A program made the translations under genes and the position numbers. This document shows, piece after piece, positions 17,400 through 27,200 of a DNA stretch of 64,000 nucleotides. A model generated the notes under the pieces. That model worked only from the letters and a program-made list of their open reading frames with translations, made no database searches and had not been told where the DNA came from. The stretch comes from Bacteroidota bacterium (GTDB lineage Bacteria > Bacteroidota > Bacteroidia > Flavobacteriales_D > Sanyastnellaceae): assembly GCA_027624855.1 (NCBI GenBank), contig JAQBTQ010000014.1:1-64000 (forward strand), read 5' to 3'. Every line of letters begins with the position of its first letter. Position 1 is the first letter of the stretch.

Positions 17400-19901
17400 A
17401 TGTTCAATCCCAATTCGCAAAACCACATCTCCCGGTGTCTATTATCCGGTCTGCTCATGCTTCTGGTGGAGATGTGTGCCACAACAATTGGTTGGAGTCA
17501 GCAAGGTGAATCGGCTGAGTTGCAAGAGAATCGACCGGTCGGGAGCTGGACCGATTACCTCCCTTATCACCAAACCCGGGAATTGGTGCATTGCGCAAAT
17601 CCGCTCGATTCAGGATTTTGGGCGGTGCGCACCGATCACGCAATTTTCACGGTCGACGAACGCACTGGCGTGATTCAGCGCATTTCAACAGTCCAGGGCC
17701 TCAGTGGTAGTCAACCAACAGCCATGGCATGGGATTCCGAAAGGGAAATTCTTTTGGTGGGCCATGCTGGAGGAGCTGTCGATTTTTTTTCCAATACCGG
17801 GGAGTGGCTTTACACATTAAATGACATCCAACAAAGCAACCTCATCGGAGATAAATCCATATTGCACCTGGGCATCATTCCGGAAATAAACTCGGATGTC
17901 GTCTTCGCGACAACTGCCTTTGGCGTGGTCGTCATTCATCTGCAAGAATTGGATGTACGGGACACTTGGTACCTCCAGGGCCAACAATCCTTGAGGCAGT
18001 GCAAAGGACTTACCGTTCATAATGACAAATTCGTTGTTTGGACCGATGCCGGTATTTTCGAAGCCCCCGTTGCACACCCTTTTTTGAGCTCTCCAGATGC
18101 TTGGACTCGATGGGAGGATGTCCCACTCGAGACGGGTGATTACGACCACGTCGTATTTGCCCCGAATGAACACATTCTCATTCATCGAAAAACCGGGAAT
18201 GCCTCTGCCCCGGATGAATTATGGTTGAAGTCTGGTGGCGTTTGGCAACCGTTTGAGGCCTCCGATAGTCAACAAATCATGGACATTGAAGTCGCTCAAA
18301 TGGGTTCCGATGCAGCGCTCTGGCGCATCGCAATTGCAGACCATCAGTCCATTCGCATTTTCAATTCAGCATGGGAAGAAATTCAATTGGACTATGCAGC
18401 AGCAGGAATTCCTTTGCGTGTACGTGACATGGAATTCCGATTTCGGGTCAATGTCTATGGGAATGTAATTGAACAGGAATTTCAGGATTTATTCATTGCG
18501 AATTTTGAGCAGGGGCTTTTGAAAATGGACATCACCGGAGGAGAATTGGATGATCAATGGTCACCTGAAGGCCCGCCTGTTGCTCTGGTGAGGGATGTCG
18601 ATGCTTGGAACGATCAAATCTGGGTGGCATCTGGAGGCATTGATGAGACATGGACCAGCATGTACCACAAGCATGGGCTTTACGGAATGACCGGTCCACG
18701 TTGGAATTGGATCCCAAATCAAGATGGAGTAAACGATTTGATTGGAATCAATGATCCGATGGTCGTCAGCATTGATCCTCTGAATCCATATCACGCCTAC
18801 TTCGGTTCGTGGGAAGAAGGCTTGATTGAAGTCTTAAACGATGAAATCATCGCCATTCACAATGAAACCAATAGCTCGCTGGAGCTTGGTGATTTCGGAG
18901 GTTCCCCAAGACTGGGAGTCGGTGGCGTTGACTTTGATTCAAAAGGAAATCTTTGGATCTCCAATGCCCATGCCGCAAATCCACTCCACGTCCGAACCAC
19001 CGATGGCACATTCATTCCAATGGCCGTTGGGAACGCGCTAGGAAACGATGGGTGGATGGGCGAGATATTGGCTGCGCGTAACGGCTACATCTGGTGTGTC
19101 CTCCCACGAGGTCAAGGACTATTGGTCTACGACACCAATCAAACTCCAGGCGAAACGCAAGATGACGATTGGCGCATTTTGACCACCGACGAATCAAAAG
19201 GCGGACTGCCCTCAGATGATGTGTATTGCCTTGAAGAAGATTTGGATGGTGAGATTTGGATTGGGACGGCAGCTGGACCCTGCATCATTTATCTCCCAAG
19301 CGCCGTTTTTGACGACGATTACGAAAGCCCCATCGCATCGCAGGTGCTCATTGAACAAGATGGAAATTATCAGCTGCTGTTGGAAACCGAAATCATCGAG
19401 TCCATTTGCATTGATGGCGGAAATCGGAAGTGGATCGGCACGCAAAATTCAGGCGCATACCTACTGAGTCCCGATGGAATCGACCAAATCCATCATTTCA
19501 CAGAGGACAATAGCCCTTTGCTTAGCAATCAAATCACGGATATAGCATTGAATCATCGCAATGGCGAGGTTTTAATTGGCACGCAAAGGGGATTGATGGG
19601 GTGGCGAGGTGACGCCAGCAATTTCAAAGCGGAAATCACAGACGTCAAAATCTATCCCAATCCGCTGCGAAGCGAATTCGATGGCATGGTGACCATCGAT
19701 GGTTTAGCCTTTGAATCGACCGTACATGTTACGACCATCTCGGGACGGGTTGTCGCAGAATTTCAATCTCAAGGCGGACGAGGGGTTTGGAACGCAAGGG
19801 ATTTCAATGGCGAACTTGTTCCTTTTGGCGTTTATCTATTTTTCGCAACCGACCCCCAGGGCAATTCTGCAGGTGTCGGAAAATTGGCCGTGACCCGTTA
19901 A
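17400..19901 (+). CDS. porZ: Type IX secretion system protein PorZ
   Basis: Cell-surface component of the T9SS attachment complex, which helps transfer A-LPS to cargo in studied species. From the ATG at 17400 the product is 833 residues: a signal peptide (CLLSGLLMLLVEMCATTIGWSQ), a PorZ N-terminal beta-propeller region beginning GSWTDYLPYHQTREL, a second propeller with two-component-regulator-type blades (for example GLPSDDVYCLEEDLDGEIWIG), and a C-terminal sorting-like Ig domain starting DVKIYPNPLRSEFDG. A TTG-initiated frame from 17142 overlaps the upstream gene and lacks a signal peptide at its start, so it was rejected. Length fits PorZ (about 780). It is followed 15 bp later by a methionine-salvage gene. 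Confidence 0.85.
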   Translation: MFNPNSQNHISRCLLSGLLMLLVEMCATTIGWSQQGESAELQENRPVGSWTDYLPYHQTRELVHCANPLDSGFWAVRTDHAIFTVDERTGVIQRISTVQGLSGSQPTAMAWDSEREILLVGHAGGAVDFFSNTGEWLYTLNDIQQSNLIGDKSILHLGIIPEINSDVVFATTAFGVVVIHLQELDVRDTWYLQGQQSLRQCKGLTVHNDKFVVWTDAGIFEAPVAHPFLSSPDAWTRWEDVPLETGDYDHVVFAPNEHILIHRKTGNASAPDELWLKSGGVWQPFEASDSQQIMDIEVAQMGSDAALWRIAIADHQSIRIFNSAWEEIQLDYAAAGIPLRVRDMEFRFRVNVYGNVIEQEFQDLFIANFEQGLLKMDITGGELDDQWSPEGPPVALVRDVDAWNDQIWVASGGIDETWTSMYHKHGLYGMTGPRWNWIPNQDGVNDLIGINDPMVVSIDPLNPYHAYFGSWEEGLIEVLNDEIIAIHNETNSSLELGDFGGSPRLGVGGVDFDSKGNLWISNAHAANPLHVRTTDGTFIPMAVGNALGNDGWMGEILAARNGYIWCVLPRGQGLLVYDTNQTPGETQDDDWRILTTDESKGGLPSDDVYCLEEDLDGEIWIGTAAGPCIIYLPSAVFDDDYESPIASQVLIEQDGNYQLLLETEIIESICIDGGNRKWIGTQNSGAYLLSPDGIDQIHHFTEDNSPLLSNQITDIALNHRNGEVLIGTQRGLMGWRGDASNFKAEITDVKIYPNPLRSEFDGMVTIDGLAFESTVHVTTISGRVVAEFQSQGGRGVWNARDFNGELVPFGVYLFFATDPQGNSAGVGKLAVTR

Positions 19902-19916
19902 TCTTCAAGCTCATCG

Positions 19917-21101
19917 ATGGAAGGATTTACCATGCGCTCATCCAAATTACCCGCGATAGGAACGACCATTTTCACCAAGATGAGCGCCTTGGCCCAGCAG
20001 CACGGAGCCTTGAATATGAGTCAGGGGTTTCCAGATTTTGATCCTCCAAGTGCCTTGCAATCTGAAGTTTCCAACGCCATGGCCCATGGACACAATCAAT
20101 ATGCGCCCATGGCTGGAAATGTGCAATTGAGGCATTGGGTTCATGATGATGTGTTGAGCCGAACAGGGGCATCCTTTGATGCCGAACAGGAAATCACCAT
20201 TGGCGCTGGGGCGTCTTCTTTGATTTTCGCAGCCATTCAAGCATTGATTCACCCAGGAGATTGTGTGATGGTGTTGACGCCATGCTATGATTTATATGAG
20301 CCAGCGGTAAAACTCGCTGGAGGAGAATTGATTGCGGTTCCATTAAATGAAAAGGACCACCATTTAAATCTTCCCGCGATCAAAGCTGCGTGGAATGACC
20401 GTATCCGCATGCTCATTGTCAATGTCCCAAATAACCCAACGGGTTCTACTTGGACTCGAAACGAACTGCGCGATTTAGGCGAATTCATGCAAGATTCAGA
20501 TGCTTGGATCCTTAGCGATGAGGTGTACCATCCCATGTGTTATGACGATGCTGGACCCCTGAGCGTGGCGCATGAACCCAAATTGCGTGATCGATGCATC
20601 ATTGCAGCTTCTTTCGGCAAAATTTTGCATTGCACGGGTTGGAAAATTGGTTACGTCTGTGCCCAATCGGAGATCATGCGAGAGATTCGGAAAGTGCACC
20701 AGTACGATGTATTCTCCACTGGTGCGCCTTTCCAAGAAGGCATCGCGTCATTTTTGTGCAGCGAAAATGGCCGCCAGCACATGGCTCAGCTCAGCATGTT
20801 CTATCGCGAAAAACGAGACCGGCTTTTGCAAGGATTAGCAGGTAGTCGGTGGGAGTTTTCTCCTGCTGAAGGGGGGTACTTTCAAATCCTGAACTATCAG
20901 TCGTTTTCGGATTTATCCGACATGGATGCAACAGAAACCTGGTGTAAAAAACCAAACGGAATCGCGCTCATCCCATTGAAACCATTCTATCCAGCAGGAA
21001 CCGCACCCAAGAATTTAAGCAGCGTTCGCGTCTGCTTCGCAAAAGAAAACGACACCCTTGACCAAGGCATTGAGCGCCTATTGAAAATATCGAATCCATG
21101 A
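19917..21101 (+). CDS. ybdL: Methionine aminotransferase, YbdL family
   Basis: Class I/II PLP-dependent aminotransferase likely converting methionine and 2-oxo acids (last step of methionine salvage, or glutamine-transaminase-K-like). The 394-residue product closely follows E. coli YbdL in recognisable blocks: SKLPAIGTTIFTKMSALAQQH, LNMSQGFPDFDPP, NQYAPMAGN, NVPNNPTGSTW and the PLP-lysine segment SFGKILHCTGWKIGY. The ATG at 19917 is used; an in-frame ATG at 19932 is possible. The stop overlaps the start of the omega-amidase gene by 4 bp, so the two are translationally coupled. Kynurenine transaminase activity is an alternative in this family. Confidence 0.88.
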   Translation: MEGFTMRSSKLPAIGTTIFTKMSALAQQHGALNMSQGFPDFDPPSALQSEVSNAMAHGHNQYAPMAGNVQLRHWVHDDVLSRTGASFDAEQEITIGAGASSLIFAAIQALIHPGDCVMVLTPCYDLYEPAVKLAGGELIAVPLNEKDHHLNLPAIKAAWNDRIRMLIVNVPNNPTGSTWTRNELRDLGEFMQDSDAWILSDEVYHPMCYDDAGPLSVAHEPKLRDRCIIAASFGKILHCTGWKIGYVCAQSEIMREIRKVHQYDVFSTGAPFQEGIASFLCSENGRQHMAQLSMFYREKRDRLLQGLAGSRWEFSPAEGGYFQILNYQSFSDLSDMDATETWCKKPNGIALIPLKPFYPAGTAPKNLSSVRVCFAKENDTLDQGIERLLKISNP

Positions 21102-21928
21102 AGGCCCAAAAAGACCTGCGGATTGCTTTGTTGCAGACTGAATTGAGTTGGGAGGATCCCAAAGGAAACATCCACCGCATTGACCAATCAATAAACCTGC
21201 TGCAAGCACCTGTCGACGTCATTGTTTTGCCCGAAACCTGGGCCACCGGATTCACCATGCATCCCAGTCTCCATGGCATGGAATGGAATCCGGCCATGGA
21301 ACAGCAACTGGAGCATTGGCCTGGGCCATTGGCATCCATGCTTCGCTGGGCGCAACAGTGCAATGCGGCAGTCACCGGAAGTTTGGCCTGTCATTTACCC
21401 GCGGAATCCCGATGTGTGAACCGTTGCTTTTTCGTTACTCCAGAGGGAGAGCTTTCTTATTATGACAAAAAGCACCTCTTCACATTCCATGATGAGCACC
21501 TTTCGTACACTCCGGGAAATGAGCGCAAGATCGTCGAGTGGAGGGGGTGGCGAATTCTGCTCCAAGTTTGCTACGACTTGCGCTTTCCAGTGTTCAGCAG
21601 AAACCGGAAAGGCAACTTGTATGATTTGGTGATTTATGTAGCCAATTGGCCCGCCGTTCGATCAAATGCTTGGTCAGCTTTGTTGCCCGCTCGGGCCATC
21701 GAAAACCTCGCCTTTGTCGCAGGTGTCAATCGCGTTGGAGTTGATGGTAATGGAATTGATCATGACGGACGGAGTGTCATCCTCGATCCCTACGGACAAG
21801 CCATTGCATCATTGGATCCTCATCAATCGAGTTGGATTATCGGGAGTTGCAGCGGCGAGGAACTCATTCGGTTTCGATCCCGGTTCCCGGCTCTATCGGA
21901 TGCCGACAGATTTTCTTTGGAGCCTTAA
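21098..21928 (+). CDS. yafV: Omega-amidase, YafV/Nit2 family (nitrilase superfamily)
   Basis: Carbon-nitrogen hydrolase that hydrolyses alpha-ketoglutaramate or 2-oxosuccinamate made when glutamine or asparagine is the amino donor. The 276-residue product shows the Glu-Lys-Cys triad: Glu in VLPETWATGF, Lys in YYDKKHLF and Cys in QVCYDLRFP. Length fits the family (about 255-280). It overlaps the aminotransferase gene by 4 bp (ATGA), a pairing that makes the transamination irreversible. The stop codon overlaps the gcdH stop on the other strand (21925-21928). Confidence 0.92.
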   Translation: MKAQKDLRIALLQTELSWEDPKGNIHRIDQSINLLQAPVDVIVLPETWATGFTMHPSLHGMEWNPAMEQQLEHWPGPLASMLRWAQQCNAAVTGSLACHLPAESRCVNRCFFVTPEGELSYYDKKHLFTFHDEHLSYTPGNERKIVEWRGWRILLQVCYDLRFPVFSRNRKGNLYDLVIYVANWPAVRSNAWSALLPARAIENLAFVAGVNRVGVDGNGIDHDGRSVILDPYGQAIASLDPHQSSWIIGSCSGEELIRFRSRFPALSDADRFSLEP

Positions 21929-23103
21929 ACGAACGCGTTCAGACCGGTCACATCCAATCCGGTGATGAGTAGATGGATGTCGTGGGTTCCTTCATACGTC
22001 ACAACGGATTCGAGATTCATCATGTGGCGCATGATGGGGTATTCTCCCGTAATTCCCATCCCTCCCAGCATTTGCCTTGCATCGCGAGCGATGGTTAAAG
22101 CCATGTCAACATTGTTTCGCTTAGCCATTGATATCTGAGCCGATGTCGCTTTTCCCTCATCACGCAACTGACCCAATCGATGGGTGAGTAATTGCGCTTT
22201 TGTGATTTCTGTAATCATTTCCGCTAGCTTCTTCTGCTGCAGCTGAAATTGACCAATGGGGCGATCAAATTGAATGCGCTCTTTGGAATAGCGTAAAGCG
22301 GTATCATAACAATCCAAGGCGGCGCCAATGGCTCCCCATGCAATGCCATAACGCGCCGAATCAAGGCAACTCAGTGGAGCGCCAAGCCCATCTCGACCAG
22401 GTAAAATATTGGCTTTGGGCACGCGCACATTGTCAAAAATCAATTCCCCGGTATCGGAGGCGCGCAAGCTCCACTTTCCGTGCATCGTTGGCGTTGTGAA
22501 GCCATCCATCCCACGCTCTACCACCAATCCTTGAATTCGCCCTGCTTCATTCTTCGCCCATACCACCGCGATGTCTGCAAATGGCGCGTTGGAAATCCAC
22601 ATTTTGGCTCCGTTCAATATGACATCATCTCCGTCCTCTTTGAACTGAGTGGTCATGCCCCCAGGGTTGGAACCATGATCTGGTTCTGTGAGTCCGAAGC
22701 ATCCCATCATTTCGCCCGTTGCTAGTTTGGGGAGGTACTTCATTTTTTGCTCCTCGGAGCCATAGCGCCAAATCGGATACATCACCAAACTGCTTTGTAC
22801 CGAAGCGGTAGAACGCAAGCCACTATCGCATCGCTCCAATTCTTGCATCAAAAGCCCATAGCTGATTTGGTCGAGCCCGGGTCCACCATACTCCTCGGGG
22901 ATGTACGGACCAAACGCCCCTATTTCTCCTAATCCAGGAAGCAAGTGCCTCGGGAATTCGCATTTTTCAGCAGCGTCTTCAATGATTGGGCTCACCTCAC
23001 GCTTAACCCATTCTCGTGCGGTTTCGCGAATCAACTTGTGCTCCTCAGTTAGAAGGTCATCCAGTTGATAGTAGTCATGTCCTTGGTACAAATCCGTTCG
23101 CAT
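21925..23103 (-). CDS. gcdH: Glutaryl-CoA dehydrogenase (acyl-CoA dehydrogenase family)
   Basis: FAD-dependent enzyme oxidising and decarboxylating glutaryl-CoA to crotonyl-CoA in lysine and tryptophan breakdown. The 392-residue product has the acyl-CoA dehydrogenase core (GCFGLTEPDHGSNPGGM, substrate-loop SGLRSTASVQSSLVMYPI, and ARQMLGGMGITGEYP). The catalytic Glu is in VTYEGTHDIH, and the Arg of LRSTASVQ matches the glutaryl-specific residue in human GCDH. Own promoter at 23131-23138. Substrate specificity is inferred from these motifs. Confidence 0.88.
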   Translation of the reverse strand: MRTDLYQGHDYYQLDDLLTEEHKLIRETAREWVKREVSPIIEDAAEKCEFPRHLLPGLGEIGAFGPYIPEEYGGPGLDQISYGLLMQELERCDSGLRSTASVQSSLVMYPIWRYGSEEQKMKYLPKLATGEMMGCFGLTEPDHGSNPGGMTTQFKEDGDDVILNGAKMWISNAPFADIAVVWAKNEAGRIQGLVVERGMDGFTTPTMHGKWSLRASDTGELIFDNVRVPKANILPGRDGLGAPLSCLDSARYGIAWGAIGAALDCYDTALRYSKERIQFDRPIGQFQLQQKKLAEMITEITKAQLLTHRLGQLRDEGKATSAQISMAKRNNVDMALTIARDARQMLGGMGITGEYPIMRHMMNLESVVTYEGTHDIHLLITGLDVTGLNAFV

Positions 23104-23130
23104 TGCTCGTGGGATGTTCTATTAGTCCGG

Positions 23131-23138
23131 CAAAGATA
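23131..23138 (-). promoter_or_regulatory. -7 box for gcdH
   Basis: Reads TATCTTTG on the minus strand, a perfect TAnnTTTG match, 27 bases before the gcdH ATG (23101-23103) and downstream of the rnhA stop. Confidence 0.6.
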
Positions 23139-23179
23139 CAGCCCCGTTCCCCATTCCGCGAGCATTCATCGGTTTGGCA

Positions 23180-23641
23180 TTAGGAGTCCAAGGACTCATA
23201 CCCTTCATCCACACCCAAAACCCCATTCTGATATGCAGAAACAGCCAATTGATCTACAAACTCGTTGTTCGGGTTTCCCGCATGACCTTTGACCCAATGA
23301 AATCGCACCTGATGTTTCCTGTAGATGATTAAAAAACGACGCCAGAGGTCAGGGTTTTTTTTGTCCTTGAAATTCTTTTTCTCCCAATTCGTTAACCACC
23401 CTTTTTCCACGGCATCAACCACATATTTGGAATCAGAATAAACCTCAACGTCCAAACCGTTTCGCTTCAACGCTTCCAACGCGACAATCACGGCCAACAA
23501 CTCCATGCGATTGTTCGTCGTTCTTCGAAATCCAGCACTCATTTCTTTCCGATGATTCCCATACAGCAGAAGCGCGCCATACCCTCCTGGGCCCGGGTTT
23601 CCGCTAGCTCCACCATCGGTATAGATTGTCACAATTCCCAT
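23180..23641 (-). CDS. rnhA: Ribonuclease HI
   Basis: Degrades the RNA strand of RNA-DNA hybrids. The 153-residue product contains the acidic active-site residues in YTDGGASGNPGPGG (Asp), NNRMELLAV (Glu), VYSDSKYVVDAV (Asp) and NNEFVDQLA (Asp), plus the WVKGHAGN loop with the active-site His. Length matches E. coli RNase HI (155). It begins 2 bp after purN and is probably the last gene of the DUF2723-purN-rnhA unit. Confidence 0.96.
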   Translation of the reverse strand: MGIVTIYTDGGASGNPGPGGYGALLLYGNHRKEMSAGFRRTTNNRMELLAVIVALEALKRNGLDVEVYSDSKYVVDAVEKGWLTNWEKKNFKDKKNPDLWRRFLIIYRKHQVRFHWVKGHAGNPNNEFVDQLAVSAYQNGVLGVDEGYESLDS

Positions 23642-23643
23642 GA

Positions 23644-24225
23644 TCAGCTCATTTGAGATTGAATGACTTGAGCAATAACGCGAGGAAAATACTGGTGCTC
23701 CAGCGCCTGTACCTTGGCGGCGATTGAATCGGGAGCTTCATGAGCTTCTATTTCACATGAAGCTTGAAAAACGATTTCTCCTTCATCATAATTTTCCGTT
23801 ACCCAATGCACCGTCATTCCAGATTCCGTCACTCCCGCATCGCTTACCGCCGAATGCACGTGCCCCCCGTACATGCCTTCTCCACCGAAGTTGGGCAACA
23901 AAGAGGGATGGATGTTCAACATCCGCCCATGGAAAGCTTGAACCAGCGCAGTGGGAATCTTGAGTAAAAACCCGGCGAGAATAACCCAATTCACCTCAAG
24001 TTCATTTAGCAGGGATTGCAGCTGGCCACTGGCCAATTGTTGCTTCGTAATGTGGGTCGTTTCCACTCCCCATCGGCGTGACTTCTCGTAGACTCCAGCC
24101 GCAGCCTCAGGCCGATTGCATCCAACAAAAACGACATCAATTTCGTCGTGATCATCAAAAAAACCTAAGATCCCTTCGGCATTGCTGCCAGATCCAGAGG
24201 CCAAGATGGCAAGGCGCTGTTTCAC
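23644..24225 (-). CDS. purN: Phosphoribosylglycinamide formyltransferase
   Basis: Transfers a formyl group from 10-formyl-THF to GAR in purine synthesis. Signature blocks are LAILASGSGSNAEGI at the N-terminus, VNWVILAGFLLKIP, the catalytic-site NIHPSLLPNFGGEGMYG (Asn and His) and VHWVTENYDEGEI with the catalytic Asp. No ATG is available at the N-terminus: I use the GTG at 24223-24225 (193 aa), with the preceding TTG at 24226-24228 as alternative. The start abuts the DUF2723 stop, suggesting coupling. Confidence 0.93.
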   Translation of the reverse strand: MKQRLAILASGSGSNAEGILGFFDDHDEIDVVFVGCNRPEAAAGVYEKSRRWGVETTHITKQQLASGQLQSLLNELEVNWVILAGFLLKIPTALVQAFHGRMLNIHPSLLPNFGGEGMYGGHVHSAVSDAGVTESGMTVHWVTENYDEGEIVFQASCEIEAHEAPDSIAAKVQALEHQYFPRVIAQVIQSQMS

Positions 24226-24228
24226 CAA

Positions 24229-27200
24229 CTAGAATTTTACCACTTCACGAGTTTGCACACGCATCTCTGACTCGACCATAATCGCTTCAACCTCCTCCAT
24301 TTTCTTCGTTAAATCCGTGGCGAGTGAATCATCAGGAAGGTAAACAGAAGCGGTTTGAATCATCACCTCTGCTACCTGTTTGGCAATTCTTCGTTCTTGA
24401 CTCATGGAGTCAAATCGTTTCTTATCCAAGGAATGATAATAGACCAACTCATCCGCATGAAGCTGAAATAAATCTTGCGTCAGTTCAATTGCCAGCGCTT
24501 TTGCGAGTTTGCGCTCGTCTTCTTCAAGTTTGTAAATTTTCTTTACGCCAGGAATGGAATCAGCAACCGCGAGTTCCATCAATACCGTCTGTGCCGTCAT
24601 CAGTACTCGGCTCATCGGTACGTTTTCATTCGGCATCTTTTCCAACATCAAAGCACAAATGTCTAGCGCCTTGGAAGGCTTATCCTCCTTCAATAATTCC
24701 TCTGCCAAAATCGACATCTGCAATCTAAAGTTGGTAACCATCCGACGGTTATTCTCATCCATGTAAATGCCATTGGCAACATCATCCATGCCACCCCATG
24801 ACCACTTTTCCATGATGTTATCGTACATCAAATCCGTTTGAACCCCACCATAGGCATTCGGATTTTCACTCTCTGGGTATCGAATTGGAACCAATCGGTA
24901 AGCCAATCCTTCCAATCGGAAAAACTCTTGCAATCCCATGTAACTGTCCGGCCCAGTGGTAACAGCGAAATAAATGGGTCGTTCCCAATTGTTATTGTGG
25001 ATCATATCCAGCACCGCAAGCTGGTTCTTTAAAATGTAACCTTTAGGTTTTCCGTCCGCTCCCGTAAGCGTGAACTCTATGGCATCCACCAATTCGTCCA
25101 TCTCGTTATCCGTTAAAAAGCCCAATCCTGCAATGGTTGCGCTATCGACTGGCACTCGAAACGCGTTTGTAGGAAAATAGGCAAACGATTTTCCTCCCTG
25201 GTAATCCCTGAGTTTCTGGTCATCAAGTGCTACCTCCAAAGCTTCCCCCAGATCCATGTAAGGATTGTTCGCGTCCTTCGGATCATCTAATATCACAAGA
25301 TCCCGGGTACCCTGACGATATCCCTCTTCAGGCATGCGAATGGGTACCGGAGCACTTTCATACGCTTGTCGTTTCATCTGATCGATGTACCAATCTGTAT
25401 TGAGCAAGCTCAGATTACAAATTCTCACATCTGTTCGATGGCCTTCGACTTCTTGAGCATACCAAAGTGGAAAGGTGTCGTTGTCTCCATTGGTAAACAA
25501 AATGGCATTGGGCGCAAGTGAATCCAGATAATTCTTCGCAAAATCCACTCCTGTTCTGCGCTTCGCACGGTTGTGATCATCCCAACCTTCGCTTGCCATC
25601 AAAGCTGGAACAATCAATGACAGACCTACCATCACAATCGCCCGAATGGAGTCCTGATTTTGTAAAAGTTTCAACACAAGCGCAATACCCAGCAGGAGGA
25701 TAACCATCACTGACATGTACAGCAAGGACCAGCTCAAAGCATGATCAGATCCAGCAATCGTCTCAGTCAGGAAGGATAACACCCCCACGCCGACACTTGA
25801 TCCCGCAATAATTACAGCATTTTCTATGGAAAGGTTTCTAATCCAATCATACAAGGCGAATACTCCAATGCCTATCCAAATAGCAAATGCATAAAACGAA
25901 CCGACGTATGCATAATCTCTTTCTCGAGGCTGAAACGGGTACTGATTTAGGTAGACGACAATCGCGACACCCGTCAATACAAACAATGAAAGCACCACCA
26001 GAAATTGTCGGTGATCACGAAAGGCATGAAAGAACAAACCAATCAACCCGAGAATCAATGGCAGATAATAAAAGCGATTGAAGCCTTTATTGGCCCGCTG
26101 CGATTCAGTCAATTCGCTCTGATTTCCCAGGCGTTCAGCATCAATAAATGGAATACCGCTGATCCAGTTTCCGTCTAAAAAATCACCATGGCCTTGCGTG
26201 TCATTTTGGCGCCCAGAAAAATTCCACAGGAAATAACGGAAATACATCCAACCCATCTGGTAATTCTGAAAATAGCGCAGGTTCTCACTCATGGTAGGTT
26301 TCAAATCCCTCTCTACACGATCCAACATGTTTTGCGCCTGCCTCATCCCTTGTGCATCACCGGAGCTTGCCGCATAGCGCAGTTGGAGCTCCAACTGCCT
26401 CTTTTGTGATTCAAGCGATTGAACATATCCAGAACCGCGAGACATACCAGATTCCAAATCAGCCACCAGGAATTGAGCCACAGCATCTGCCATTCCAGGG
26501 GAGTTCAATGGCGCTGACTCCATCCTGCCCGACCTTGGGTTCATCACCTGTACAACATCATCCGAAGCCACTTGAAATAGTTCGGCGTTCAGGCGTCGGC
26601 GATTGGCACTAAAAAGGGCGTTGAGACCGCGAATGCGGTCTTCCTTTTTCAATCCTGCCTGGAGGTAATTATCCGCGACGAATTGCTCCAACTCTCTGGA
26701 GTTGAGCCCACGATCCAATCCAGGAACTTCAAACAGAAAGGACTCATTGTACCCCTTGTAGTTACTCCATTGTTTGTAGGCTTCCTGGTGATTGGCCTGT
26801 GAGCTCCACATCCGTGGGAAGACCATGGTGAATCGGCTATCATAGTTCGGCACTTGGCCCTTTTTTTCACCGCTGTCCACGTATTCTTCCGAAATCCACA
26901 TACGTGCATTTCCGTTTTCCTTCATCCAAGCATCGGCTGCTCCTTGCGAGCGGAAAGACTTGATCCGCACATCCCGACCTTTGTTTTCGTAGACACTGAA
27001 ACTTTTGACGTAGGTAGGACGGCCGTCAAGGTATGATTTACCCGTTTCAACCGGGGTCCCCCAATACTCTCCCGTAGCCAATGGCCGTGAACCGTATTGC
27101 TCCCGGTTTAAGTAGGATAAAAGCGCAAATAAGTCTTCTGGATTGTTTTCATCCATGGGAGGGTTTGCGGCACTTCGGATGACAATTACCGCAAAAGTTG

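Noticed and set aside
21925-21928. Overlapping convergent stop codons (also 50032-50035) as a regulatory signal
   Set aside because: Explained by general genome compaction.
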